Part shown: piece after piece, positions 10,263 to 22,400 of the stretch
Numbering within the stretch: the first letter of the stretch is position 1
Layout of the letters: every line of letters starts with the position of its first letter
Assembly: GCA_921293015.1 (NCBI GenBank)
Contig: OV121084.1
Location: forward strand, 21,146,960 to 21,210,959
Length of the DNA stretch: 64,000 nt
DNA from: Phorcus lineatus
Taxonomy: Eukaryota; Mollusca; Gastropoda; Trochida; Trochidae
Direction: 5' to 3'
Notes under the pieces: generated by a model
What the model was told of the DNA's origin: nothing
The model's database searches: none
Seen by the model: only the letters and a program-made list of their open reading frames with translations
Made by a program: the position numbers and the translations under genes

Positions 10263-11551
10263 GTTACAGTGACGTTTGTTGTCGTTATCTATCGGGGTAG
10301 GGAAAACTGATTACCGGGTAGTATGGTGAAAATCTAATCTTTCATCATCCTTAATATTAGTTTCTTGTTACATCATATTTTCACAATATCAGTTTATAAC
10401 ACATCAATGTTCACATTCGTGATATTATTTACCAGTTTCTTCCTCTCTATCCTTCAAAAATCAGTCATTTTCACATCACTCTGTCTCTGTCAACCGAGAC
10501 ACGTCCGTCCATTACGAGATGACTGTTTACATCTAAGGCAGCAAGCCATCTGTCATTCTTTCTGTCACATAACTTTGTTTCAAACAATTACAAATTATTT
10601 GTATAGGTTTCTGCAAACTGGAAAACACAAGTCATGCCGACAAAGAGGAAGACATCGCAGATGCAGTCCCTATTAAATCAACGCCAAAACCCTTTTCATG
10701 ATTCAAAAGAATATCAATAATAGCAATGACACACACAAAAATGATCATTGAAAATAGGTAAACTGTAATAGTCTGTACAAAATTAAACTGCAAACAAATG
10801 TTGTTGAAAAAAATTAAATGTCTATGAACTGTAAATAGTAAATCACTACATATATTTCATACAGATATAAATCATTGTATTCACAGAGACAGTATTTGTT
10901 TGCTTCCATTCAGACAAGTCACTCAGGCCAAGTATGTGCCAGACGGTGACCACTCGTTAGATAGATGTCAAGGACGCTGTTTTAACACGTGCGAGTGCAG
11001 AGAGGTGACCCCCTCTAAGTCTCTATGTCATCAGGGTGGCGCGTCACGCGACTGCTATATAAAAACAATAGGTTACTCAACATTAACAAGTTGTCCAATG
11101 AGATCTCAGGGGCTAAATAACAAGCAATGAACTTTAGTAAGCATTAGACAGCCATAAAATCTGTTCATGACTTGTCATAATGGGAAAAAAATTTGGTCGT
11201 TGGAGGCTGAACTTGCTACCGTCAACATGTGCTATCAAAGATAAAAGAAATAGTTAGATATGTATCCTTAGCTTTGCAGTTGAACTATCAGTATACTTGC
11301 TTTGGTAGTATAACTTCGGTTTATTTCCATTCAAGTTACAGCCATAAACCATTATAAGTTTCGTCACCGGGCTACGCAATGTCTCCAATAACCATCACAA
11401 CAATGAATTGAACCAAAACCAAAATCATATTTCTATGTTGTAACTTTGGCAAACAACGTATAGATTATGCTAAAAAAACGAAAGGTACCATTTATCCCTT
11501 TAAGATATCAGTACAAACTTTTTAATTTTTATTAATGTCCATTTCACTTAT
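10263..11551. other. Probable LINE 5' region and non-coding sequence
   Basis: The part next to 10262 is upstream of the LINE ORF1 and may be its 5' untranslated region. Around 10900-11110 there is a more GC-rich patch with a short Cys-rich plus-strand frame that I do not recognise. Nothing else is supported. Confidence 0.35.
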
Positions 11552-11560
11552 ATATAGTAC

Positions 11561-12412
11561 ATGGTGACCCAACACTCTAGGACATTGATTGATTTAATCT
11601 TTGGTAAAAATAAAAATAATGTATGCTTTTCTGGTGTGGCCGATCCAATTTGTAGTAATCATTGTCCGGTCTCCGTGAGTTTAAAAAGCAGCAAACCATT
11701 TGCCACATGTTTTAAGCGAAAAATTTACAATTATTCACTATTGGATTTAGATAAATTACTCACTTACCTAGATCAGGTTAACTGGATAGAAATGTTACAT
11801 ACACCTGACATTGATACTCTAGTAAATAAGTTCACCGACTTTTTATTAGATACATGTGATAAATTCATTCCTAATAAGACTGTTACAATTAGAAACAGAG
11901 ACAAGCCTTGGATGAATGCAGAAATACATAAACTAATTCGGAAACGTAATCGCCAACATAAACGTTCGAAAAAACGTAGCATATTCGCAGATTGGGAAAT
12001 ATTCAAAAATTCAAGAAATAAAGTGATCTCAGCTATAAAGAAGTCAAAAGAATTACATTTCTCAAAATTGGATAATGTATTAAATGAAAATTGTGATAAT
12101 AAGACATGGTGGCGTTTGATAAAGTTTTACATAAAGAAAAAAGAAAACCCTACAGCCTTTCCACCCATATCATATGACAATGAAACCTATGACGATCCAG
12201 AAAAAATAGCAAATATTTTAAATGACTTCTTTGTCAGTCAATCCACTGTTTCAGACCCAGACAGCCCCCTCCCTCCCCCATATATGTCAACTGAAAGTAG
12301 ATTAGATTGTATCGAATTGACACAGGGTGACGTTCAAGACGTACTGCTCTCATTAAATACAAGAAAGGCCACTGGCCCTGATGGAATTAAAAAAAATTCT
12401 AAAACAAAGCGC
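11561..12412 (+). pseudogene. CR1-like LINE endonuclease C-terminus and linker
   Basis: Begins inside the endonuclease with 'SRTLIDLIFGK' and 'ADPICSNHCPVSVSLK', where the catalytic His of the SDH-type motif is kept. It continues through the Lys/Arg-rich linker ('LIRKRNRQHKRSKKRS'), 'TWWRLIKFYIK' and 'ARKATGPDGI'-like residues that lead into the reverse transcriptase. A frameshift in an A-run near 12391 breaks the frame, and a second near 12455 restores it. The first two thirds of the endonuclease are missing, as usual for a 5'-truncated LINE. Confidence 0.85.
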
Positions 12413-12471
12413 TAGAAAATTATCATTGCCTCTAACTGAGATCTACATCGCTTCAGGTAGCTGTATTCCCT

Positions 12472-13512
12472 AAAACGTGGAAAAAAGCGTCAGTTATCCC
12501 CCTACATAAGAAGGGTTCAGTAAATGAATGCGGAAATTATAGGCCTGTTGCTCTTACAAGTTGCGTATCCAAAGCTTTCGAAAAGTGTGTTCATAAATAT
12601 TTGTTTAACTATTTCAGAGACAATAATATTATTAGCACAATGCAATCAGGGTTTATTCCAGGCGATTCTAATACATACCAGTTATTAGATTTATATAATT
12701 TCATTGCAAATGCTTTAGATAGGGGTAAAGAAGTCAGAGCAGTGTTTTGTGATATAAGTAAGGCTTTTGATAAAGTGTGGCATAAAGGGTTTTTATACAA
12801 ATTAGAATCGTTTGGCATAGGAGGAAAATTATTAGAATGGCTCGAAAGTTATCTGACTGACAGAACCCAAAAAGTAGTAATAAATGGATATAACTCAAAA
12901 TTTAAATCTGTAATGGCAGGTGTCCCTCAAGGATCGGTTTTAGGACCCTTGTTATTCTTGATATATATCAATGACCTTGTTGAAGATATTGATTGTAACA
13001 TACGCCTTTTTGCTGACGACACGTCATTGTATGTAATAATAGAAGATCCGGTTTTATCAGCAAACAAACTTAACGATGATTTACAAAGAATTTCTATGTG
13101 GGCAAATAAATGGCAAGTAAAATACAACCCTCAAAAAACGGAAACAATTCAATTTAGTAGAAAGAGGGTGACCAGCTCTAAGCCTCACTTAAACATGCAA
13201 GGTATACCTATTGCTGAAGTTGGTGAACATAAACATTTAGGTCTTATATTGCAAGAATATGCTAGCTGGGCTACTCAAGTCAACAGTATTGTAGATGAAG
13301 TCACTCCCATGATAAACTGCTTAAGGAGTTTAAAATACCGCCTATCGCGTAGACCACTACAGACCATATATCAGTCTCTCATTTTACCTATTTTTAACTA
13401 TTGTAGTCATATTTGGGATAACTGTACGGCAACCCAAAAAGCCAATTTAGAAAAATTACAATTAGACGCACTTAGAACTATCTGTGGGGCGACAAGTGTT
13501 ACGAGTGGTGAA
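12472..13512 (+). pseudogene. CR1-like LINE reverse transcriptase
   Basis: Best-preserved reverse transcriptase of the family in this window. It reads 'KKASVIPLHKKGSVNECGNY', 'ISKAFDKVWH', 'MAGVPQGSVLGPLLFLIYIN' and the catalytic 'RLFADDTSLY' (residues about 135-144 counted from 12601). After these come 'EHKHLGLILQ', 'CLRSLKYRLSRRPLQTIYQS' and 'LILPIFNYCSHIWDN'. Family similarity ends near 'RTICGAT' at about 13512, where unrelated sequence takes over. All palm residues are present, but upstream frameshifts and the truncated endonuclease make the copy inactive. Confidence 0.9.
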
Positions 13513-14125
13513 CCAGACATAACAAATAGATGGGTAAGACACAACAAGTAAAATATATACAGATTTAATTACAAATAAAACACAAATATAAAGTTACAGA
13601 TGTTTTGGCAGTCTAACAAAATATCACAGCACAGAAGTAAATATCAAAAAGTCTTACATTTCAAAGTCCAAGAATATCAGGTTAATCCAAAAGCCGACAT
13701 GGCTAGAATATAACATTGTGATAAAGGCCGACATGGCTAAACTACCGACATGGAAAACACTTCAACAGCACACACTGTCCAATTGTGATATAAAAGTTGA
13801 CTGACCATACACTTGAAAGTAGGCTATCTTAAATGTTTAGTGAAGCTTATAGTGAATAGTATTATATAAGATAAAGCTGGCCATAGCCATTCATTAAAGG
13901 TCGTAATGTAAGCTAACAAGATTGATTGCTTTGTCTAAAATTGAGCTGAGTACAAGCGACATGCAAAAGGTAAAAGCTATTGACTGGGGATATGTGAACT
14001 CAAGAAAATTTATTAATGGTATGGTGATACATATTATTTGTTAAAAATAGGTGATTCTCATAACACAAGGGGCACAAGTCATAATAACTGTATGCAGAAA
14101 CTAATTTCATACCTCTAAATGATAG
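13513..14125. other. Insert of unknown origin within the CR1-like LINE
   Basis: Non-coding. A 'ccgacatgg' motif occurs three times (about 13695, 13724, 13744). The LINE protein similarity stops before this stretch and resumes after it with about 14 residues lost, so it is probably an insertion or a replacement. No terminal repeats were recognised. Confidence 0.35.
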
Positions 14126-14224
14126 AAGACGTGTACAAAAATTAACCTTTTTTATAAAATGGTAAACGGTAAAGCACTTCCAAGTAGAATTGATCTTTAG
14201 AATGCTTTACCAAATGACATAAAA

Positions 14225-16054
14225 GTGTTAGAATCCCAGAAAATGTTTACTGAGAAAATTACCCCTAGGCTAGGAAATTCATTTGGATTTGATCTGAATA
14301 ACGAAAATCGATTTTGTCAAATTACTCATTGCAGACTTCGTTTAGGATGTAGCGATCTAAATTTTCATAAATTTGAGAGACATATTTCAAATGACCCGTC
14401 ATGTTCATGCGGCGCAGAACACGAAGATACATCATATTATTTACTCATATGTCCAAATTACTCACTGCTAAGAAATGAAGCGTTATTCTACAACAATAGT
14501 TACATCTTTCAATATGCAGATGATACAAATTTTACACTCGATGGATCAGAGACAAGCCTATCAGAATTAATTGACATTTTGAAGAAGTTCGCTGCATGCT
14601 CAGGTTTAAACATTAATTACGATAAAAGTATGCTTATTTGGATTGGGTCTAAGAAAAATAGCACTGAAAAAATTTGCCCGCATATCCCTTTACGTTGGTC
14701 AAAAGAACCCTTCAAAATACTTGGCATTATCTTCAATGTTGATCTTCAAAATATGATAAATGCGAATTTCGAAAAACAATTTGAAAAAGCTAGAAAACTT
14801 CTATTCTTATGGTCCACAAGGATACTAACTTTAAGAGGAAAGGTAACAATAATAAAATCCCAGATACTCCCATTGTTTACACATCTCTTTACATCCCTCC
14901 CAGACCCAGATAATGACTTTTTTAAACGTCTAGATACTATTCTACATAGATTTATATGGTCTGGCAAAAGAGACAAAATAAAGAGAAAAATGTTAACAAA
15001 TGACTATCTACATGGGGGTCTTAAAATGACTGACTTTCGTAATTTTAATAAATATCTTAAAATCAAATGGATCAAACGAATATCAACAGATGGCCTTTGG
15101 CAAAACTTATCTAAATTATGTTTATATCCATGTTATGATCTCACTTTGTTCAACTTCCAAAAACGAGGGTTACAAAGAACAAGTAAACTGATTAAAAATT
15201 CTTTTTGGAGAAATGTTATAACAAGTTACGCAGAACTGCGAAGTGACGATATACCTGACATCAGTTCTTTCTTAGAAACCCCATTGATGAATTTTGTTGC
15301 AAACAAAGATGTAAATTTCTTTATCCGATGGCACGATAAAGGACTAAAATATGTCTATCAAATTTTCACAAAAACATGTGAAATCAAAGAGTATAAATTA
15401 ATTCAAAATGAATTCAATATACGCGATACATATCTAGCTTATTTCAAATTGCTTAAATATCTTCCCAATGAACATATTTCCACTTTGAAAAATCAACACC
15501 AGATTCCCCCTATGATCATTCCTGTGCGAAATTGCAACTTATTAGAACGTCTTATTCGCTCCGAAGATTGCAAATTCATATACCAACTCTTGTGTGAACA
15601 AAATCAGGTCTCATTGGAAATATTATGCCATAAATGGGAAAGCAAAATTAACCATGTCATTACGAAAAAGCACATGTCAAAGTGCTTCGAGATTAATCAA
15701 AAATCATCTATCGACAACAAAATCCGAAACTTTCAATATCGACTTCTACATAGAATAATTGTGACTAAATCTTTTCTATACACTATTGGGCAAAATGATG
15801 ATCAACGATGCTCTTTATGTGAATGTGAAAATGAAACGATTGAACACTTGTTTTATAGCTGCTATAAAGTGCAGTTACTTTTAGAAAACTGTCGGATATG
15901 GTTTGAAAATGAAACCGGTCATAATATTGATTTTAATCTCTTCTCATTTCTTCTTGGCGACCCCAACGAAAGCATTCTTGTCAACTCTCTATTTACTATC
16001 ACTAAAAAGTACATCTACAGATGTAAGTGTATGACCAAAGAAAAAAACATTTAA
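14225..16054 (+). pseudogene. Chimeric 609-codon frame: CR1-like C-terminus fused to L1/Tx1-like RT
   Basis: Residues 1-93 are the C-terminus of a CR1-like LINE ('HCRLRLGCSDLNFHKFERHI', 'CSCGAEHEDTSYYLLICPNY'). From about residue 94 the frame continues into an L1/Tx1-type LINE. The catalytic 'FQYADDTNF' is at 97-100, followed by 'SGLNINYDKSMLIWIGS', 'RGKVTIIKSQILPLFTHLF', and a C-terminal CxxC-H-C knuckle ('CSLCECENETIEHLFYSC', about residue 540). The junction is the insertion point of the second element, and the reading frame happens to be kept. The L1/Tx1 part lacks endonuclease and the first half of the reverse transcriptase. The long open frame is therefore an accident of nested insertion, although the Tx1 part has no stop and looks young. 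Confidence 0.85.
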
Positions 16055-16348
16055 AGAACATTATAAAGTTTCACTATGATGTTGAAAAATATATATTTGG
16101 TGAAGAAAATGAAATTTTTTTGAAGAAGTGGACTGGCTGCTTCTCTACTTAACCCTTTCTATCATCTCCTCTATCCTTCCACCTTCTCTCTATCCTCCTT
16201 ACTTTATCTCTGTCTCCTCATTTCTTTCTTTTTTTATATTAGGTAATAAGTTTACACACGATGTACATTTAATTACTTATATGAACATTACACGACTCTT
16301 CACCACGTAGAGGCGAAGTAAATGTAAAATCGTGGTAAGTTTTGTGTA

Positions 16349-16394
<46 letters not shown>

Positions 16395-16758
16395 AATAGT
16401 TACAGTTTAAAAACAATTTTATACGGAGATAAAGAGTTATCTGATGTTGACAACTCGGCTAATCAACAATCTGTTTACCTTTTTCTCACAAATTCTTGTA
16501 GATTTGATAAGAAATGAGTTGAAATATTTTATCTCTAAATTAGCGTGAAGAAATTGCCTTTGCTAAGAAATGAAGCGTTATTCTACAACAATAGTTACAG
16601 TTTAAAAACAATTTTATACGGAGATAAAGAGTTATCTGATGTTGACAACTCGGCTAATCAACAATCTGTTTACCTTTTTCTCACAAATTCTTGTAGATTT
16701 GATAAGAAATGAGTTGAAATATTTTATCTCTAAATTAGCGTGAAGAAATTGCCTTTGC
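14469..16758 (+). repeat. 195-bp tandem duplication of CR1-like 3' sequence, one copy carrying the Tx1 insert
   Basis: The first unit is 14469-14504 plus 16405-16563 once the LINE insert is removed; the second is 16564-16758. Both measure 195 bases and I see no difference between them. The join has the microhomology TGC. The duplicated piece covers the end of the CR1-like frame ('LLRNEALFYNN...') and the start of its 3' untranslated region. Confidence 0.9.
14505..16393 (+). mobile_element. 5'-truncated L1/Tx1-like LINE with poly(A) and 13-bp target duplication
   Basis: The insert begins just before the YADD motif and ends with a run of 43 A (16351-16393). The target sequence AACAATAGTTACA stands before it (14492-14504) and after it (16392-16404). 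An uninterrupted copy of the target lies just downstream in a tandem duplication, which confirms the boundaries. The element is 1.89 kb and its remaining coding part is open. Confidence 0.9.
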
Positions 16759-16839
16759 AATATTGAATATCTTTACTAAATTGTGTTGCAATTATACATC
16801 TTATTGGTTTGTCATAACTTTGTGTTACATGTTTGATGG

Positions 16840-16936
16840 TTTCAAAATATAATTTTGTATTGGAGCGGCATTAATATAAGCTTCCAGCTTGTTTGCCAAT
16901 CCATTTTCATTGAAATGAATAAAATATGTTTAAACC
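16840..16936 (+). other. Conserved 3' end of the CR1-like family
   Basis: Contains 'tggagcggcattaatataag', 'cagcttgtttgcc', 'aatgaataaaatatg' and the terminal 'tttaaacca'. The same blocks occur, often on the other strand, at 19055-19110, 28604-28695 and 3035-3110. A terminal-only match ('aataaatatgtttaaaccac') is at 17684-17703. This is probably the element's polyadenylation and reverse-transcriptase recognition region. Confidence 0.75.
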
Positions 16937-16944
16937 ATATAGTG

Positions 16945-17826
16945 AGAATATAAAATTCAACTATTGCTTCTTATCACTACCTATGTAATTTAGTAAACAT
17001 TTGTATATATAAAATATCCAGAGTGTTTATATCTTTTTTTCATTTGTACAACTTAGATACACACAGATTCTTTAACAGGAAATAACGTATCTCATTTTAT
17101 CTCTACAAAACATTTCTTCAACACTTAATTGTAAACAATAAATTTTTTCAACTTGACACACACACAAATTTCCTGCATTTTCCTCGAGGAAATTCCCTGC
17201 TGAAAATACTGCTGATGAAATGTCATTAAACGCCTAGGGTTTCCTCCAGAGGAAATTGTATTAAACTCTTAGGGTTAAATGCTGGAGGAACCCACACCTT
17301 TTCTTGTGGCCTGGCAAAAGTTTGTATGTATTTGAGCAGGCAAGCCGTTATCATATTGGCTTATAAATGCTACACTGTATGTATGTTGTAAGTATCATTT
17401 ATATGCAAGATATTATGTACTTTAAACCCTCAAGTATTATGCTGTTACACGTTTCCAGAGTGTTTTTCTTTAGTAGTTTTATCTCTGGTTTTACGTGTCG
17501 GGTTTCAGCATTTCGTTTTTTGTGAATAAGTATATTCATGTTCATTTGAATGAGATTGGTATGGTTTCAAGTTATGTAACCATGTGTTGTTGTAAATAAA
17601 ACGGTCTCACTACTCATGAGCGTATTCTAGTAAATTGTGTTGTGTTGTATGTTGTGTAATGTGGGTTTAGGAGAAATTTTGTGAATAAATATGTTTAAAC
17701 CACGACCTGCACTTTCATTACATTTTATTATAGTGTTTTGATATTTCAGCTTGAAAGATGTTTTCTTTGCTTTTTGTTTTTAAACAAACTTTTCTAAAAT
17801 TAAGTATTTGATAGTGAAGTATTTCT
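16945..17826. other. No gene recognised; a CR1-like 3' end motif near 17700
   Basis: AT-rich. A possible second LINE 3' end ('aataaatatgtttaaacc') is at about 17684-17702, but no coding part is visible before it. Paired 'gaggaaatt'/'aatttcctc' motifs occur around 17170-17270. Confidence 0.4.
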
Positions 17827-17898
17827 GTATCATCCCAACTTGGGATCGCGTCCCATCTTAAGTTGGGACGTCCGATCTTGAGATGGGACGGCAGATAC
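17827..17898. repeat. Short palindromic repeat bounded by GTATC/GATAC (copy 1)
   Basis: A 72-base element with several inverted blocks of 'cccatctta'/'taagttggga' type and mirror ends GTATC and GATAC. A shorter copy on the opposite strand is at 21220-21270, and similarity extends a few bases into the 'ttaacatgtt' flank of both. Confidence 0.65.
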
Positions 17899-17899
17899 T

Positions 17900-19050
17900 T
17901 TAACATGTTTATAATATCCTTATTCTAATGTTGAATTTAGAATAACATGATAACATGTATCATTTAGATAAGTGCTTCAAGGACATCGAAAGATATTTTG
18001 ATTTTATGTTGATTTTCATGACTTATTGGCTATATATATCTCTCATCGCATACGAGTCTTTCATCATAGCCCAATACGATTTCAAAAGTAATTCTTACAC
18101 ACAAAAGTCTTATAAATTATTTCATTATATTCTTAATCATGAAAGCATGTTAAGCAAATAAAAAAAGAATTTATATTCAATTATACACTCAAAACCTACT
18201 CTAAGTGAATACCAAGAATGCTAATCTAATCCCTTGTAATCAGTTCAATTTCTGACACATAAACCGTTCCGTTAAGCAAGATTCCAATGTACATATATAT
18301 TGTGTTTGATAGTCGAATCTAAAAGTGTATGTATGTATGTAACATAATTCACAAACACTAACCTATAAGTGATGTTCCGTTAATGCTTATAAGATGTCCA
18401 GTAAATAAATCCAGTTATGTCTCCTCATATTTCCGATCGAACCTGATCTGATCAGTGTCGTGATGCAAATGGCAAACATACCTGCTTGGTAGTTCAGAGA
18501 TGGATGTGGGTTGGGTGGAGGGGGGGATGTCCGAAAGAAGGGATTTTGGTAAACATCCGGTTCGGTTATGACACTAATACCTGTGTGTCACCTTCCAATT
18601 AGTGACAAGAATGGGTACCAATTGCACATGAGCATGCTTGTAACACTACAAAGGTACACGCCGAGTGTTTGTTGTTTTAGTCAATGATCATCATTCATTT
18701 TTATCAAGGCATTTGCCCCTATCGGCAATATCTCTGATAGGTGGAAGCAGACGTGATCAAACCCTAACCAAAAACAACAACAAATATTATGTTTAGTGTT
18801 ATTGTATTGTTATTCGATGAAAGTTGTTTTGCCACACTAAATATATTCAAAATATTTTTTTCAATAACAGAACGATTATCATGTCAAGTAACCAAAATGA
18901 AATCTAACATCATCCATTGATTAATTATGGGGAAATAGCACGCTTTTCAATAGATTTTTTAAAACAAGATAACTTAGTTTCCAAGATTTGCAAAAGAAGA
19001 TTATGGTTTAAACAAATTTTTTTCATTTCTATAAAAAGAAATTAGATTTG
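17900..19050. other. No gene recognised
   Basis: AT-rich sequence without recognisable coding or repeat structure apart from low-complexity runs. Confidence 0.45.
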
Positions 19051-19054
19051 GAGG

Positions 19055-19330
19055 CAAGCTGGAAGCTTATATTTATATTAATGCCGCTCCAATAAAAATT
19101 ATATTTTGAAACCATCCAACATACAACACAAAGTGAAACAAATACGATGTACAGTTGCAGCACAATACGTTAAGATATTCAATATTGCAAAGGCGATTTC
19201 TTTATGCTAATTTAGAAATGCAATATTTCAACTCATTTCTTATCAATACTACAAGAAGATTATAAACGGAGTTTGTTCACTGAAAAACTTTGTTTACCTT
19301 CACTAGATTTTTTGACACAAACCCTTGTTC
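19055..19330 (-). mobile_element. CR1-like LINE 3' untranslated fragment
   Basis: Reverse complement matches the 3' untranslated region of the copy ending at 16936: 'ttgataagaaatgagttg', 'cctttgcaatattgaatatc', 'gatggtttcaaaatataatt', 'ggagcggcattaatataa' and 'gcttccagcttg'. No coding part remains, and the terminal 'tttaaacca' is lost. A weaker similar block is at about 19990-20045. Confidence 0.75.
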
Positions 19331-21219
19331 AGAAAAATTATTCTACTGTTTTCTACATCATAGCCCGAGGTAACATATGATTTTGATCAGTATTAAAAGG
19401 TTGCTTTTTTATATGTACAAGTGTCTATCTAGGCTTGTTAGAAGCGTTGAATTGAGAGAATTGTTGTGTGTTCATACTACTAATACGTTAATCAACTGAT
19501 CCGTACATAAGTCAAATAAGATGAGTAGGTGAGGGGAAATAATTACATTTCAGTGTAATATTGTTATTTTACAGCTGAAAGTTTACTTAACTAATCGTTT
19601 TGTTATCTTTAAATAAGCTACTTAACATGTCCCCCCGAAAAAAGGCATTAGGTTTGTAAATACACATCAATGAAGTTTATTGATATACTAAGACTTATCG
19701 AGTTATTTTGTGCTGACATACATGTACTAGTGTAATATCCTCAGAGGACTAAGTGATTCATATTGTTATTGCTTACACAAATCTGATATAGAAACTGTCA
19801 TTTCTTATACAAAATTGATATTGAAACTGTCATTGCTTATTGTAAAATATTCGATATTTCATTGTATGAAAATATGCAATATGTGTAATCATATAATGGT
19901 TAGTAAGTATATTTCTATGATTTAAACGGTATTCTATTTCAATAAAACACGTGTTACACAAAATTCAGAATTTATATACAAAAAGAAAAAAGGATTAGCA
20001 AACAGGCAGCAAATGCTTATATAAATTCTTTTCCTGAACCAAACATAAAACTATTTAGATATCAAGTACATTGGTGGAAATATACATTTGCAATTATTCT
20101 TACTAAACTCAAATTCATATTATGCTTTGTCTACCTTACATTTTTTGTACAAATTTTAGGAAAGAGCTTAAAAAAATCGATTGGTATCGTTTATGAAATG
20201 ATAAATATATATTATTAGGAATTCGTTAACACTCTGCGACAAAGATTTGTCGCCGTTAAGATAGATTTTAGTATATTGTTATGAGTTACGAGGGAATATT
20301 CAAACCCTAAGGTTGGCACACATCTAAAATGTTGGGGAACCAGACTTCGATAATAGGAACTTTTAATTATTTTTATATTTGATACAATCAACCAAGTCGC
20401 AAAGTAGATGAACAAGATAGTACTCTGTTAAAACAACATGGGGTTTTGGTGTCTCCATATGTTGTTTTAGCCTAACAGTTCCTACGGTGGGGAAATTGGT
20501 GTCCAATCATCCGTTCTCTGTCACGCCAAGCTGACACATTAACAAATTCAGTCTAGTCAGTGCTGCATTGTAACGATGGAGAGTACCTTAATTTCTGTTT
20601 ATACATATATAGGAGGTTTTTGCATGGATTATTTACAAATGGTCCTAACGGACACAAGTGCGAAATCAGCTGTGCTGGAAGCGCTTGTAAAATCTCCAAT
20701 CTCATCATCATCATCATGGATTATTCATTTCTCTGTATCAGGTACGTTTTTTAATTATATATTTTTGAAAAAGCAATTTATCACTAGTATTGTAAAACTT
20801 GGATCTGTATTAGAATAACTTCATATCTGTGATTGTTAATAGTTTATACCACCTTTTTGTTAAGAAACTAAGATACAAAGGTGTCTCTGTGATGTCAGCT
20901 GTTCGATCTACGCATGTATTGTTCGTTTGAAAAATGCTGAAAACTACTATCTAAATATAAATCTATACATTGATCTGATTTTGTTATGTCTCTTAACAAA
21001 TGTGATTCAATCAGTAATCAAATGTGACTTTAAATAAATGTTTGAGGTGTGTTGAATCGTTCGTACTCGATAACATATGAAACCGAGTGAAAAAGTGAAA
21101 TAAATGAACATCAAATCAAATTTTCTTCTTAGGTGTGAAAAGAATATAACAAAACTATCTAAAAACATGTTTTACTAACACAAATTATTATAAAATATGA
21201 ATATTATTAACATGTTTAA
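19331..21219. other. No supported gene
   Basis: Mostly AT-rich. The stretch 20560-20740 is locally less AT-rich and has a short open frame ending at a donor-like 'cag|gtacg', with a Cys-containing alternative frame. I do not recognise either and do not call an exon. Confidence 0.35.
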
Positions 21220-21270
21220 GTATCCCCCGTCCCATCTTAAGATGGGGCGGATCCGCAGTTGGGATGATAC
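21220..21270. repeat. Short palindromic repeat bounded by GTATC/GATAC (copy 2)
   Basis: A 51-base reverse-orientation relative of 17827-17898. It has the core 'cccatcttaagatggg' perfect palindrome and the same mirrored ends. Confidence 0.65.
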
Positions 21271-21429
21271 ATTTCTATCACGTTAATCTTCAATATGTTT
21301 TCTTGATAAAGATAGTATTTGCATTACATGATATATAACACAAAGTAAATTCACATTACTTTTTTAAAAATCTGTCGAAAGTAAAAATTTATTAGAAAAA
21401 AATTATGAAATATTCTGGGAGAAGAGATT

Positions 21430-22400
21430 CGAACTTCTATCGAGATCGAATTTGTAATCAATGCTGTGCACAGATAGGTTTTCCAAGCATAGTTGCAACG
21501 CCTACATATTTGAGATAATGAAGATGGACATTTTCAAAACATGAAGTGTTTTCAAAACCCCAAATGTCACATCCATATAAAAGAATTGGAGTAACCATAC
21601 AATCAAACATTTTTAAGTGACAATAAATGGAAAGTTTTAATTTTCTACCTTGGCTTAATATAAAAAACATAGATTTTGTTGCCTTTTCGACCAGTAACCA
21701 TATGGTTTTAGTAAATTTACTATTGTTTTTGTAATGTTACACCTAGATAAGTATAACAATCAACATGTTCATGGGTGTTGTCTCCAATATGAAAGCTTTT
21801 TTGTATTCTTTTTTTTAGAACGAGAATTTTGGATTTGGAGGTATTAAATTCAAGCTTCCATTTATTGCAATAATTATTAAGAATCTAACATACTTTGCAA
21901 ATCATTGGGGTCTGCGGATTTAAGAACCGTTTCATCGGCATATAACTATGCAAAAATTGTGATAAATGTGATTGTAAACGGTTGTGAAAATCATCAGGTC
22001 TAAGTTGTAAACCGCTACATGAATCTGCATCTAGTGCATCTTAAAGATCGTTAAGAAATATCGAAAACAAAACTGGAGGCAAATGTTCTTCTTGGCGGAC
22101 ACCTTGTTCGCATAAGAAGAAGTTAGAGTAATTTCCTTCGTTACAAACACATGATTTTATATTTTGGTACTTGTTAAAAAATAACCTTAAAGCACTTCCC
22201 AGATATGTTATTTTGTAGGAGTTTTTGCCAAAGACCTGATCTCCAGACGGTATCAAATGCTTTTTGAAAATAGATAAATGTGCAAAACAATTTCTTTTGC
22301 GGCATTTCAGTAATTCCAAAAGGTGAAACAAAGTGTTCGGTTGGGAAAATCCTTTTCTAAAACCGGCCTGAGCTTCGGGCCAAATTTTGATAGATTCGAT
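21430..22400 (-). pseudogene. LINE-B reverse transcriptase fragment
   Basis: The minus strand shows, in several frames, residues of a LINE reverse transcriptase: 'CEQGVRQEEHLPPVLFSIFL', a YADE variant of the catalytic motif ('YADETVLKSADPNDLQSMLD'), 'WKLEFNTSKSKILVL' and 'VTPILLYGCDIWGFEN'. The last block matches 'TYGAEVWGYENLDIIEKVHL' in the fuller copy at 32882-38100, so it is the same family, named LINE-B here. Multiple frameshifts and a changed catalytic residue (Asp to Glu) show an old dead copy. Confidence 0.75.

Larger units (their letters stand above)
11559..16936 (+). mobile_element. CR1-like LINE, interrupted twice
   Basis: I read this as one plus-strand CR1-like copy. It holds the endonuclease end and linker (11561-12412), reverse transcriptase (12472-13512), an inserted 0.6 kb of unknown origin, the C-terminal region (from about 14125), an inserted L1/Tx1-like LINE (14505-16393), then the 3' end closing with 'aataaaatatgtttaaacca' at about 16936. 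A 7-base match ATATAGT lies at both outer edges (11552-11558 and 16937-16943) and may be the target duplication. It is short, so joining the two halves into one element is an inference. The copy is 5'-truncated within the endonuclease and has several frameshifts. Confidence 0.6.

Noticed and set aside
10900-11130. Short Cys-rich plus-strand frame
   Set aside because: No known cysteine framework, no signal peptide and no neighbouring exon signals.
20560-20818. Possible exon ending at a GT donor
   Set aside because: Two overlapping frames compete, neither is recognised, and no partner exon was found.
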